This document shows, piece after piece, positions 1 through 9,826 of a stretch of DNA of 22,778 nucleotides. Below the pieces are notes generated by a model. It was not told where the DNA came from and did not search any database. It saw only the letters and a list, made by a program, of their open reading frames with translations. The position numbers and the translations under genes were made by a program. Source of the DNA: Prorocentrum cordatum (lineage: Eukaryota; Sar; Dinophyceae; Prorocentrales; Prorocentraceae); the NCBI GenBank assembly GCA_963575745.1, contig CAUYUJ010020265.1, forward strand, positions 137,829-160,606, in the 5' to 3' direction. Positions within the stretch are counted from its first letter, which is position 1. Every line of letters starts with the position of its first letter.

Positions 1-828
1 GAGCGCGAAGCGAGAAGCGCGCTCATCGCCGCGCCCCTGGGGGTGATCCAGCCTTCCGTTGCTTCCTGAATTGAGCGACGAACACAAGCGAGTCTAGCGC
101 GAGATATCATAGCGACCTTACGCAGTGGCTCACGCGGGCCGCAAGCGTGGCGCGCTACATTGGAGACGAGGGCGCTTACGCGCGATCTTACGCGGGCAGC
201 TTACGCGCCAATGTCGGCGCATTCGACCGCATTTCTTTTTGTCGCAATTGTTAAACTAGAAAGGCGTTCAGACACGATTCAACTTGCTGAAAGCATTTTT
301 CCCCAACAGCGTTTTACGGTCGAGGGTTCCAGCGGAGGTAACCGAACGACCACACGGGAGCTCCACAGGTGGGGCGGGGAGCCCCAAGACGCCGTTCCAG
401 GATGGCCAGGACGTTTGAGACTTCCTCGATGTAGTCAGGAATCGTGGTCTCGCCTCAACGCCGGCTGCATGTTTGATCCAGACAGCAAGGACCCCTTGCA
501 AAAAACACTACGGTGCACGTGGCCATGTCTCGACCTCCTGTTCCTCGACGCGCCTCTTCTCCTCAGCTGCTACATCTTGGGGTACTTTGCTCGGGTGACT
601 TGCTTGCCTTCGGTGAGCTCGTTGCCGCCCACCAGTCCATCCCCGCGCCATCCCACCCCGTGGGAAGGCCCAAACGTGCCCCCCAGGACCACGCATCCCC
701 AGCGACGTGCCACAGCGGCCACAGATCCGGCCACGGCGAGCGCCAGAACCCAGCCGCTGGGCGTCCCGAGGTGGGCCTCGAGGCCCCCACTCCAGCACAC
801 GTCTGCTCTGGGGCCAGGGCCGGGCAGC

Positions 829-1025
829 ATCGAATCGAAAAGTCGGGTCGAATCGAAACGTGCGTCGGATGGGACTGCATCGGCACGGAGTCGACATCGG
901 ATCGGATCGGGCGCGCCGGGATGCACAGCAGCGCCATGCAAGCCTCGGGCCGCATCGGATCGCTGGAATATCGAAATCGACTCGGACCGGGCCGGCTGGA
1001 AACGATGTCGCAGCTGATCGATGGG
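829..1025. repeat. Degenerate ATCGGA/TCGAAT-rich tract
   Basis: The tract is dense in related words such as ATCGAATCG, GTCGAATCG, CATCGGATCGG, CATCGGATCG and TGATCGATG. The period is irregular and no unit is well conserved. It looks like an old simple-sequence or short-unit repeat that has decayed. No function is evident. Confidence 0.4.
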
Positions 1026-1357
1026 GTCGGAGTGGGCCCTGGGGTACCTTTCGCCTTCCCGCGGGCCTGCGACCTCGCCGCCGGCCCCCGCGTCCATGCG
1101 GCGCGGGTGCCGCGAGCGCGGCTCGCCCGCCCCCAAAGGGCAGGGCCCGGGCGCTGGCGGTGCTGAGCGTGCGTGCTGCGCGGGGGGGGGGGGGGCAGCG
1201 GTGCTTCAGGAGGCAGTTCATGGGAGATCTTCGTGGGAACGGTGGAGGGCTACGGTAGGTTCATGTCGTGCCGATGTCGGCGTCGGCTTCTGCCACCGAG
1301 GGGATCGCTCGACCTTGAACGATACGCAGGTTCCGAATTCGCCAGATTGTTCAACGT

Positions 1358-1417
1358 CGACCCAGTCTGGGTCGCCAGCGGCGTTCAACGTCAAACGGCG
1401 GCGGCGAGGTCGCCGCC
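1358..1417. repeat. Two adjacent perfect hairpins
   Basis: CGACCCAG-T-CTGGGTCG at 1358-1374 is a perfect palindrome with a single central base. GGCGGCGA-GG-TCGCCGCC at 1400-1417 is a perfect 8-bp stem with a two-base loop. They are 25 bp apart. Sequence around them repeats short words (GTTCAACGTC at 1349 and 1383), so they may belong to a small mobile or structured repeat. No gene assignment is possible. Confidence 0.5.
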
Positions 1418-2892
1418 TGTCGGTACAACTCAAATCTACCTGGGCGAATTGAGCCGAGCGAAGTGGGAGCAAGCCAGACTGAAACGGATTGGGCCACACA
1501 CTGGGACGGCTTTCGAAAAAGGATATACCAGCGCCGGTACCGAATTCAACCTCCCAGGGGTCGCCGCCGGGGGCGCTGGCCCCGCCGCAGTGGGAGAACA
1601 TGTGGCGAACTATCCTCCGATACAGCTGGGCTGGAGGCTGCTGGCGGTATTGGCCAGTGGAGGTGCTGACGTCGTCGCACTCCCCCTTGTGGCTATCTAT
1701 GGTGGCCGAGGGCCGCGGGGAAGACGGGGAGGGCGGCCCGCCATTTGCAGTGCCAGCAACGCTCGGAGGGACAGTCACTGGCACCCCATGCGCCGAGTTC
1801 ACCCCTGCCGCCCCCCCGCCGTCACGAGCAGCCTTCAGCAGATCCTTGCCCGCCCCGGGGGGTCTCAGGGAGGCGGCGGTCGCGAGCGCCCTCACGGTCT
1901 GGACTCCGGGGCGCGATCCCGCGGATGCGCGGTCGCACGGGTTCCGTTCCGCGCGGTGGGCATCCGGGAAAACACGCCCCGTATCCACGGGGTCGGGGCC
2001 CGGGAGCCCGACCCGCGAGGCCGCGGTGCGGATATGTTTTTCGCCCACGAGGCGGGGGAGGCGCGGGGCAGAGGCAACGTCCCCCTCCGTGTCATGGAGC
2101 GCGTGCCCGCCCAGTGGCCGGCCTCAGGAGCGCAGGGGCCCGTGAACAAGCGGATGGGCCACGCAACCTGCGCGCCCGCTGTGGACGCAGTCTTCCTCCA
2201 CGGGGCCTCTGCAACTCCGCCACTGTGTCCGGGGGAAGCTCGCAAACCGTCCATGCACCTCCCCTCCTGGTGACAGCAAGGAGGCGCTGCACACGTCGCG
2301 GAGGCACTGCAGAGAAGGGCGGCAGCACCCTCAGCGACTCTGGAGGCAACATCATCCCTCCCGTCGACCGCGGAAGCAACATACCCAAGATTCTTCACCA
2401 TCGCTTTGTGTGCAGCCGACTTGGTGCTGCTGTCCTGACTGACGGTGGGCCGGGATCCCAGGGCCCTCTCAAGCCATGCTGCGTGCGCCCTCTGCCCCCA
2501 GCCGGTACCAGGGCTGCACCAACAGGACAAACCCCACCGACCCATGGACACCACGTGGACAGAGACACCCGGCCGTCCGGCCAGCGTCTGCCCCGGGCCT
2601 CCTGCTGAAGCCCACGAACGGAAAGCTGCGGGCGCGGTGCCCCAGAGGGGGGAAAAGCAGGCACCCACGACAAGAAGTCCTGTCCTGAAGAATCTCGGGG
2701 CACATCCTGCGCCGTCCCTGAGCTTCGGAAGGTGCCCCAGGGTTCCGAGGGCCCACCGCGAGATAAGAAATAACTGATCCTGGCTTTTCTCGCGGAGAAT
2801 GGTTCACTCTGCTGCCCTCGCTGATCAGAGCGACTCGGATCCGAAGGGAAAGGCCAGGACGGGAGCTCCGCCCCACCCCGCCTCGCTCACCA

Positions 2893-2916
2893 ACACACAC
2901 ACACACACACACACAC
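2893..2916. repeat. (AC)12 microsatellite
   Basis: Twelve perfect AC dinucleotides lie inside the first copy of the 283-bp duplication. The matching place in the second copy (about 3172-3195) has only interrupted CA-rich sequence (CCACACCAAAACACA). Confidence 0.95.
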
Positions 2917-2976
2917 TGGAAAATAAAAGATAAGGTGAGCCCGAATGGCACCAGTACGGAGGGAAGCCAGGATGAC

Positions 2977-3058
2977 TACTGAATGACACGATGAAAGATT
3001 GATATCATCGACGCCCGAAATACCGGTAATCCACTTATGTACAAGCACTCCCATGGTC
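2977..3058. repeat. Dispersed repeat, copy A
   Basis: The segment GACACGATGA...GACGCCCGAAAT...TTATG..CA.GCAC.CCCA is shared in the same orientation and spacing with 8897-8980. Similarity by eye is roughly two thirds over about 80 bp, with identical blocks GACACGATGA and GACGCCCGAAAT. The two copies lie outside the two ends of the decayed retroelement. It may be a fragment of a dispersed repeat, or less likely an element terminus. Confidence 0.65.
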
Positions 3059-3252
3059 TACCTTGGGTTTTCTCGCGTGAAACTGTTCTCTCGACCACAC
3101 TCGCTGGTCAAAGCGACTCGGATCCGAGGGGAAAAGGCCATGGGGAGGCTCCCAGCCCCACCCGGCCTCGTTCACCACACCAAAACACATCCCAACTCAG
3201 ATTCTTCAAATAGAGGCTGTTTTCACACTGATAAGTAGCGAGCCCGACGGTC

Positions 3253-3829
3253 GCACACAAGAGTTTTAATTCAGATAAACTAGAGCATTCAGAAACGCTT
3301 GAGGTACCAGCTCATCTGGACGCGGAACACCATGTCCGTCTCGGGCACGCTTGCCCGGGCACTTCAGGCCTGGGCGGGCAAGGTCGTCAGCATTTACATG
3401 CGAGGCGAAACTGCACACAGACACTCAGCTACATCCACCATATTTGTGCACATGGGAATCACGCGGACTTAGACCGCCTAAGATATGCATATGGTTCGCC
3501 AGCTGCGAACCACAGGCCCCGCAACAACTCACGAGAATCGGCATGTCATTCTGGGGGCCTCGCCGACGAGTCTTCTGAGAAGGCGAGGCACTGAGGTTGC
3601 ATCCAAAGGCAGAACCACGTCTCCGATAGATCCTGACTGGATGTCCTGTCGAAGGTAATGTGGAAGCAGGTCTCAGCGTCGGTAGCTGCGAGCATCGCCA
3701 GGAAGCCACTCGAGACGATCTGACCAGGCAGCATGGAATTGTCTACTATCCCGAGGACGAAAAATCGGCGCTCATTTACAGGGAAGTGGGAACGGGCTGC
3801 ACCTGGCCGCGCGGCAAGATCCCCACGAA
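3253..3829. other. Unassigned spacer 3' of the retroelement
   Basis: No gene or clear repeat is recognised. Minus-strand open frames at 3425-3709 and 3546-3848 show no domain. The part nearest 3830 may be the untranslated tail of the recombinase-encoding retroelement, but no terminal repeat was found to fix its end. Confidence 0.4.
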
Positions 3830-3882
3830 TCTCCTCGCTCGCACGCATCCACCAGAGCCCGAAGCCTGACAGGGCACCGCAT

Positions 3883-4340
3883 CTAAGTCAGCGATAGACG
3901 AACCCACTTCTCGCACCGCACGACGGAGCGGTCGGCCTCCGAGCCGCCCCGCTGTTTGCCCTCGGCATGCGTCCGCACGCGGGGGGCCACGCCTGTGCTG
4001 GCGCCCCTGGGGCGCGCTTGGTACACGATGAGGTTGCGCCCCAACCCTTGTCTGCATCGTCGCCGCCAGCCTCGGGCAGGTGAAAACCCAAAACGGTCGG
4101 CCTGGTGGCATCTGCAGGGCCACCTCCCACATCGGGCTGGGGGGGCCCAGCAGGCGTGGTGCAGCTCGATGGCCGCGACGACCCAAGCGTTCGAGGGGAC
4201 ACCGTCTGGTTCGCGAATCAGCCGCGCCGCCCAGTAGGTCGGCCCCCGAGACGGCGCGCTCAGGTACTCGGGCCCCAGGGTCACGAGCTGGATGCGCCAC
4301 GCGTAGACGCTCCACATCAAGCACAATAAAAAAGCCATGT
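3883..4340 (-). pseudogene. Tyrosine-recombinase-like domain, catalytic residues lost
   Basis: The open frame at 3883-4338 starts with FLLCLMWSVYAWRIQLVTL, whose Arg (4294-4296) fits the first catalytic arginine (usually in RPGE or RPSE). Then come LGPEYLSAPSRGPTYWAARL (4222-4281), a stretch continued in another frame (FWVFTCPRLAA), and NLIVYQARPRGAS with the second Arg. The end, SVVRCEKWVRLSL (3889-3927), matches the place where relatives have RYEK: the catalytic tyrosine is Cys (TGC, 3913-3915). The His/Trp position before it (usually RGRW) is also lost. In intact relatives this domain would join circular or linear element DNA into the genome. Class assignment rests on motif order and memory of the family, not on a search. 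Confidence 0.6.
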
Positions 4341-4969
4341 AGCACCGACCAAGGGCGCAGAGCCAGTTGTCTGATCGGCTACGCCCCGGGGAGTCGCGAC
4401 ATTGACGGACATCGGCATGACTGGGGAATGTCGACCAGGCAATTCACGCCTGCATGCCTGGAACTCCGGGCCAACCTCAGCTTCTCGATGAGCGAGGCCA
4501 TCTCATCCCTTTTGGTTTGGCTGCGCGGTTCCCCGGAAAACGCGCGCTCGGCGCCGCCGCGGGCCGCGCGGGCGCAGATGCTCGCGCCAACCATCGGCAC
4601 GGAGGGGGGCTCGAGGTCACGCGAAGAACCTCAGGCCAAAACGGCCACGGAGGCTCGGCGAGGCGCAGCTGCTTTCGCATTTGTTGCTAGAAGGCTCTGG
4701 TGCAACCCAGAAAACAGCTGAGTAGAAGAAAAGCCACCTTGATCCACGACCACATAAAACAGGCAGTCGGCAAGGCGCAGCGGCGCGGCCCAAGACGGGA
4801 CCCGAGGGGGGGGGCCACAGGGCCGGCAGCCACAAAAGGCCCAGAAAACGCTTCAGACAAGCTCGGAAACGTCGGCGGCCCCTCCACGGCCCCAAGCGTG
4901 CTCAAAGCGCCGGGGGCGGTCCGCGCCATCCTCCGCCGAACCACGAGACTGCTTGCCTGGCTGATACAT

Positions 4970-5420
4970 GCAAGAGGGGCTGTCAGCTGGGTTCTTGTCC
5001 GACGGAATCTGCCGCGCGGAAATGCGAACGAACGTCGCGGCTGAGGGACCACGCGGCCACCCTCCTCAAGATGGCCAAATTCCTGAAATTTCCGCAGCGC
5101 CAGCGCGGGCATTTCGGCCGAAACGCGCGTGAGTCACGGGCTCCAGGCCCAGCAGAAGCGAGCGGGCCCCGAGGGCCACTACCCTCAAGCTCTTAGAACC
5201 CCCAGCCTCCGACCACCGCCCACGGGGCGATAAGGGCGGGAGACCTGCCGAGGGCCGCGATCTCGGGGCCGAGGGCGGCGGCCCTGGCTAAGGCATGAAA
5301 AGCGCCGAGGCATCCATCGCGCTCCCTGCATCGACCGACGGTCGCGACGTCAGCTGCGTTGACACAGAGGGAGCATACCCCATAGCACCCCTCGGAGACG
5401 TCGGCAACCACCACGAGCGG
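4970..5420 (-). pseudogene. RNase H domain of the retroelement, broken
   Basis: VADVSEGCYGV at about 5379-5411 matches the first catalytic aspartate motif of retroelement RNase H. ALGARSLLLGLEP at about 5140-5180 resembles the middle helix region. VRISARQIPSDKNPADSP at 4976-5029 matches the terminal region, in which a conserved aspartate precedes S/PS. A tandem 4-bp duplication (GAACGAAC on the plus strand, 5026-5033) shifts the frame just before this last motif. A stop codon also lies near 5191-5193. The domain would degrade RNA in the RNA-DNA hybrid. It is clearly non-functional here. Confidence 0.7.
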
Positions 5421-5629
5421 GTTCCAGACCTGAAGACACAGTAACATGAGCCCTGCAAAAACACGAAGATCATCGGCGACAGACGACCAGAGGCGGACAG
5501 GCTGACCATCATGCTTGCTAAAGACAGCGTGCACTGCGGCAAAGACGTTGAGCGTCTCGCAGCGCACGAGGCCGCAAACAGTGGCGCGGCCCAGGACTAC
5601 CCCAAAATGACGGCCTGCAACTCGCCATC

Positions 5630-6420
5630 TAGAGACACAGTAGAGCGCCCCGAACCGGCCAGAACCAATTGGCCGCGAGCCTGGCGCGTCGGCGTCGGCC
5701 GTCCAGCAAGACCCCCAGCGCCTCCACGCCTGAATCAAAGACGGAAACCTCATGAACCGCGAGGCCTGGGGACTCGAATGCGGATCGAGCTTCTCCGCGA
5801 CGACCCGCCCGTCGGCTCCGAAGACGCCAACGTCGTCGACGTAGACGCAGATGCAATGGCGGGCGGCCGCGGCAAGGCCTCCTCGCAGAGAAAGAACCAG
5901 GGGCTGTCCACGATCGCGAAGTAGCTCGGCACGAAAGAGCACCTGGCTGGCCACCTCCTCATCGACGTCCTGGGCAAACAAGAGGACCCACGAGAAGCTA
6001 ATTTGCAAACAGCGCGGCACGGGATCAATCTAGTCTTCAGGCGAAACGGGACCATCAACCGCACGGGAGGCGCCAATGTCGCCAGTTCGGACGGGTGGAA
6101 CGCCAAACCATCGTAGGAGCCACACCAGCATTCCCATACGATGAAAGGCATCCTGTACATCAGCCGCTCCACCATATAAGGAAGAAATCACGTCCATCGG
6201 GAAGCTCGACTTCGACGCGGCCCAATTCCTCGGCCGCGAGAAGAGCAACGCGAGGTGGGGGCGAATAAGCCGAAACCGCAACGCAGTAAAGAAGCCCGTT
6301 CGCTCATGGGCCTGTCCACCGAAAACCAGCAGATTCCGGGCCTCCAGGTCGCGGACGAGCCGAGCGTAGAGCATCGGGCTGTTGGCGAGCTGGGTCCACA
6401 TAGCATAGCATGGGCTCAAC
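5630..6420 (-). pseudogene. Reverse transcriptase domain, frameshifted
   Basis: The domain would copy element RNA into DNA. Visible parts, upstream to downstream: YARLVRDLEARNLLVFGGQ (6312-6368), ELGRVEVELPDG in another frame (about 6193-6236), ADVQDAFHRMGM (6129-6164), SFSWVLLFAQDVDEEVA (5949-5999), the YVDD catalytic box (5832-5843), then GLAVHEVSVFDSG and GVLLDG in a further frame (about 5698-5766). The aspartates of motif A and YVDD remain, but the segment between the fingers and palm is shortened and the frame changes repeatedly, so no active enzyme can be made. It continues into an RNase H domain. Confidence 0.82.
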
Positions 6421-7019
6421 ACCGTCATCGACATGGCCATCAGTAGTCGGATCCGGAATGCGCCCACCCCGGCCGCCAACCAGGTCGGAGACACCGTCGC
6501 GCTACTCTGGCAAGGAGACTCGACCACACTGGCACGGCACGAGCGTCGTCGACGAGGCGTCCACCCCGTTGCCAGATGCCCCGTCACCGAGCGACCCCCG
6601 AAGGGCCACTTCTGGCGGCATGTCGAATTCACACAACCCCCGCCGCGCGTCTGCAGCTCCACCCGTGCCTCGGGGCAGACAAGGTTGTCATCAAAACGGG
6701 AAGGCGCCTCGAAACTGGGCACCCACAAAACCCCGCCAACGGCGCCAGGGCGACCTCGGACAGGGGGCGGGCGGCAATCGCCAGTCTAAGCAAGCCCATC
6801 TAATGCAGCAGAGGCCCCCTCAACCAACTCTCGAACGCCATCGCGAGCACGAAACCGAGCACCGCGACGGCCTCCTGGAGGAAGCACCTGCGCACGAAGC
6901 GGGGCAGCCACGGGAAACTGCCCCGAAACTTCCGGACGACTGGGCGCCCGAAAATCCCCCGCATGCAAGGGGGCCACAGCGCGGATGGCCTGTCTGCGGT
7001 CCGTCGCCTGGTTCACTCA

Positions 7020-8094
7020 TTATCGGGGGCTGCGCGGTCGGTCTCCGTTGCCGCGGCCTCCCGCTGCGCCACTTACAACCCCGACCGCGGCGAGAGAGTG
7101 CGCTCCATCTACCCTTCCAAGCCTCAACGCACCGCCAGCGTGCTCGGCGGGACGAGGAAGGACTTTACGCGACGACTCGACTTCAGTACGGCCAGTCACC
7201 CTGCCGACGCCCCACTCGCGCAAGGCGAGCATGATAGCATCGCCCTCGCGGGCAGCAGCCACGCGCCAGCTAGACGCCCTGCTGCTCGCCGAATAGGCGC
7301 CAACAACTCCAAGCAGGCGAAGCGCAATATTCTCGATACTTGCCGACGCACCCATGCTGAGCTGATCGCACTTTCCGAGCAGCTTGAAGCGCTCTGTAAG
7401 CGGCGCCATCTCATGGAACACGCGAAGTTGATTCCTATGTTGTCGGACCTCACGCGCCCCCGCCGGCACCGCCCAAGGCCACCACTGTACCTCTCGACAT
7501 AGCGGGACAAATACAACGACCCAGGCGGACCCTGGACCTCGACGGTTTCGGGGGGGGGGGCTCCTCGCGAATCCTGCGCTACTGCCATCCAGCTCCTGAA
7601 ACGCTGGCCAACCTCATCGTAGCCGACCCACCACGTCCTGATGTCATCCGCGACTGCCTCTGGAGGCTCATCGCACAAGGACGACAGAGCAGCAGGACCT
7701 CCAGGAGAGACCAAGCCAGAGCACCTTACCTTCAACGAATTAGCGAGGGAATCACGCTTATCGGGCTTGATCGCCCGCACGCGCAGGTAGGCCTCGCGAG
7801 AATAAATGAAATCATCGGTGGGCGAGATAGCGACGCCCCCTACTCGCAGCGTCGCCACGGCACCCACGCCGCCCGAACCTTCGGCGCTGTTCTCCGCCAA
7901 AATCCATATGAGATCAAAACTAAGGGGCGGGCGCTCGGGAAAGGGTGGCGTGACTTGGGGAAAGCTCCAAACCACAGCGGCGCCAGCAGGACGAGCCGCC
8001 ATCGACGGAATCGCCGTAGCACGCAGCTCGGCACCATCGTCGGCGGCGGGACGAGCTTCGCGGGCATCAAGGCGCCGAAAGCGTCGACCGACAC
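7020..8094 (-). pseudogene. gag-like 5' part of the retroelement
   Basis: This lies directly upstream of the reverse transcriptase on the same strand. Two blocks resemble the N-terminal region that I associate with dinoflagellate polyproteins of this type. One is DDIRTWWVGYDEVGQRFRSW at 7589-7648. The other, in a different frame, is at 7293-7415 and contains EMAPLTERFKLLGKCDQL and a following SIENIALRLLGVVGAY. In intact relatives these blocks sit in one open frame; here a frame change separates them. Function is unknown; by position it could be a nucleic-acid-binding or capsid-like region. The start at 8094 is only the first Met of one open frame. Confidence 0.5.
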
Positions 8095-8896
8095 CCCGTC
8101 ATGAGAGCCCTCACGCTAGCGACGGCAAAGTACAAATTATGCGCGGAGGCCCCTGGCGAACAGGTATGATACGTCCGACCGTCTGCCGCGCCCCGCTGAC
8201 CGCCTTCTCGCCGGCAGAGTAGACGTCGCCAACGATTCCGAAGAACCTACCCCTGACGGCCACAAGGCATCCTCCAGCATCTCTCCCATATTTCTCTCAA
8301 AGTGGGGCCCCTGTCAAGCTCGGCCCCGTCGGAGGATGCCGCCAGCCAGGAGCGGATGGCCCCGCTCGCGCCGCGCAGCTCAGAGCCCAGAACTGCCAGC
8401 TCATTCCACAACTCGGGCCCATGCTGGATGGTCAGCATCGGGAGTGAGACCAGACCGATCAACAACCCATGCACCGAAAGACGTTTGCACACCGACCCGC
8501 GGCAAGCTGCTTGAAGAATGGCGAGGGACATCCAGCTGGCGTCGGCGGCACGTCGCACACTTCACCAAGAAGCAACAGAACCCTGACGGAAGCGACCGTG
8601 ACACGGGTGTAACCCACGATGTGCCGGCATCGATCCTCGCAACCACCGTGCCGACGACACGCGCAAGAATCTGTCTACACACGTCGGAAGATGCCCTCGA
8701 TCCATACCAGGCTCACGGGGTTCTCGAAGCAGCGCACCTGGACTGTGCTGCGAACAGGAGCGAAGGGCATAAGCAAAACGGTCCTTGTCACAGGGCGCCG
8801 CGCGACTTCCACTCCAGCATGGCGGCGGTTCTAGGCCCCCCGTGGCGAGGGTGAGTGTGGCTAGGAAGGGTCTCCGAACAGAGGCTGCCTGAAAAA
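8095..8896. other. Unassigned region 5' of the retroelement
   Basis: No gene is recognised. Minus-strand frames at 8247-8558 and 8562-8951 are open but show no family resemblance. They could be 5' leader or further N-terminal sequence of the retroelement. No repeat structure was seen. Confidence 0.4.
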
Positions 8897-8980
8897 TCCT
8901 TGACACGATGAGGGGTCGATGCTGCTGACGCCCGAAATCCCGCGAAGCCATTTATGCGCACGCACCCCCATTCTCGTGGG
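8897..8980. repeat. Dispersed repeat, copy B
   Basis: This is the second copy of the segment at 2977-3058, in the same orientation. Shared blocks are GACACGATGA, GACGCCCGAAAT, a CCG..AA.CCA.TTATG stretch and GCAC.CCCA. The copies are well diverged, so they are not recent terminal repeats of the element between them. Confidence 0.65.
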
Positions 8981-9414
8981 CCACCCTTTGGCAGGCCAAT
9001 TTCTGATGTGGTGTGCCTGCTGTACGAGACACGGGCGGCGTTGGCCGAACCCGATTTCCGTAGCCTGGCGCGCACCCCCGAGCACTCGCATCCTCCACGC
9101 GCTCCCTCAGAAGCAGGGCAGGTACTGGCTGCCAGTGCCTTCCACCCCCCTCCGCTGCTGGAAGGCGCCGCCCAACATGGCGGTTGCTGCCGCTACCGTG
9201 GCGGCCACAGCGCCGCCATGGGCCGTGACGAGAGCGGCCAACGGCGCAGGGCCCGCCCGAACAGGTCCGCCGCCGTGCCCCCATGGCGCGTCGAGGCGTG
9301 GGAGACTGCCGGCACGCCTGGCACATTCTGTTTGCAGTCCATGGAAGGACGGCCCCTCCCCCTGCCGGCAGGCTGTTGCGTGCACCGCCTCTTCTTTCCG
9401 AGGCCGCTTCCCTC
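8981..9414. other. Unassigned spacer
   Basis: Moderately GC-rich sequence with overlapping open frames on both strands and no recognisable domain. CCGTAGCC at 9057-9064 resembles part of the dinoflagellate spliced leader, but the match is too short to call. The segment runs directly into the minisatellite. Confidence 0.4.
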
Positions 9415-9700
9415 GTGCGCGCTCGAGCATGGTGCACTTCCAGCGTGGCAGCTAATGCCTAAACCACCATTCCACGCGTGCCCGATCGAGGATGCTGCAC
9501 TTCTCGCATGGCAGCTATGTCTGGACCCCCCCTCCACGCGTGCCCGCTCCAGGATGGTGCACTTCACGCATGGCAGCTAGTGCGTGAACCCTCATTTCGT
9601 GCGCGCCCACTGGAGGGTTGTGCACTTCCCGCATGGCTGCTAACTCCTAGGCTCCTCATCCCACTTGCACCCGCTCGAGGACCGTGCACTTGCCCCATTC
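9415..9700. repeat. Minisatellite, about 62-bp unit, five copies
   Basis: Units begin at about 9415, 9478, 9540, 9599 and 9665, spaced 63, 62, 59 and 66 bp. Each has the pattern GTGC(G/C)C(G/C)-CTCGAGGA-TGGTGCACTTC-CGCATGGCAGCTA, followed by a variable half. The last copy is truncated after TGCACTT. Units differ at many sites, so the array is not freshly expanded. Confidence 0.85.
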
Positions 9701-9826
9701 CCAGGCGCTGCTCCCATGCGCTCCAGGACCCCCCAAGACATGATCCCTCGTTAAAAACGATGGACTTGCATCCTGAGCTTCCAACATGGCCCGTGCAGGC
9801 AACCAACGACAACAAGATGGCCCAAG

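Larger units (their letters stand above)
1..2781. other. Region with no recognisable gene
   Basis: Long open frames exist on both strands, for example 1173-2273 plus and 1218-2048 minus. They overlap one another, are Arg/Pro/Gly-rich as GC-rich non-coding DNA gives, and contain no domain I recognise. Small structures seen: an inverted repeat GAGCGCG...CGCGCTC at 1-23; CTTACGCG three times at 175, 187 and 200; a run of about 14 G near 1181-1194; and two hairpins at 1358-1417. An unrecognised exon cannot be excluded without transcript data. Confidence 0.5.
2782..3252. repeat. Direct duplication, offset 283 bp
   Basis: Sequence from about 2782 recurs from about 3065 in the same order. It runs TTTTCTCGCG, then an identical 16-mer AGCGACTCGGATCCGA (2829-2844 and 3112-3127), then GGGAAAAGGCCA-like sequence, CCCCACCC, GCCTCG and a CA-rich stretch, and ends in GATAAG...GAGCCCGA. 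The copies differ by many substitutions and small indels, so the duplication is old. The first unit also contains the dispersed segment at 2977-3058. Confidence 0.8.
3830..8094 (-). mobile_element. Decayed tyrosine-recombinase-type retroelement
   Basis: Reading the minus strand from 8094 down, one finds in order a gag-like segment, a reverse transcriptase, an RNase H and a tyrosine-recombinase-like C-terminal domain. Seen directly: AADVQDAFHRM (RT motif A region), SFSWVLLFAQD, YVDD (motif C), VADVSEGCYGV (first RNase H motif), RQIPSDKNPADSPS (end of RNase H), and a recombinase tail with QAR...RCEK. This order fits retroelements that use a tyrosine recombinase (DIRS/Ngaro-like), and similar polyproteins are common in dinoflagellate gene predictions. 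The reading frame changes at least six times, so this is a fossil. Neither end is defined: I found no target-site duplication or terminal repeats. Confidence is high for a retroelement, lower for the DIRS-like class. Confidence 0.75.

Noticed and set aside
1-23. GAGCGCG...CGCGCTC inverted repeat at the window edge
   Set aside because: A 7-bp stem in GC-rich DNA is expected by chance and nothing adjoins it.
1173-2273. 366-codon plus-strand frame, and the 276-codon frame opposite it
   Set aside because: No domain, hydrophobic pattern or family is recognisable, and competing open frames of similar length overlap, as expected at this GC content.
8247-8558. 103-codon minus-strand frame upstream of the gag-like region
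   Set aside because: It looks more protein-like than most but matches nothing I know. It could not be tied to the retroelement frame.
2977-8980. Reading the two flanking repeats as long terminal repeats of the retroelement
   Set aside because: They are only about 80 bp, well diverged, and lie far from the coding remains. No matching longer terminal sequence was found.
9057-9064. CCGTAGCC, part of the dinoflagellate spliced-leader sequence
   Set aside because: Only eight bases match and the rest of the leader is absent, so it is not evidence of a spliced-leader relic.
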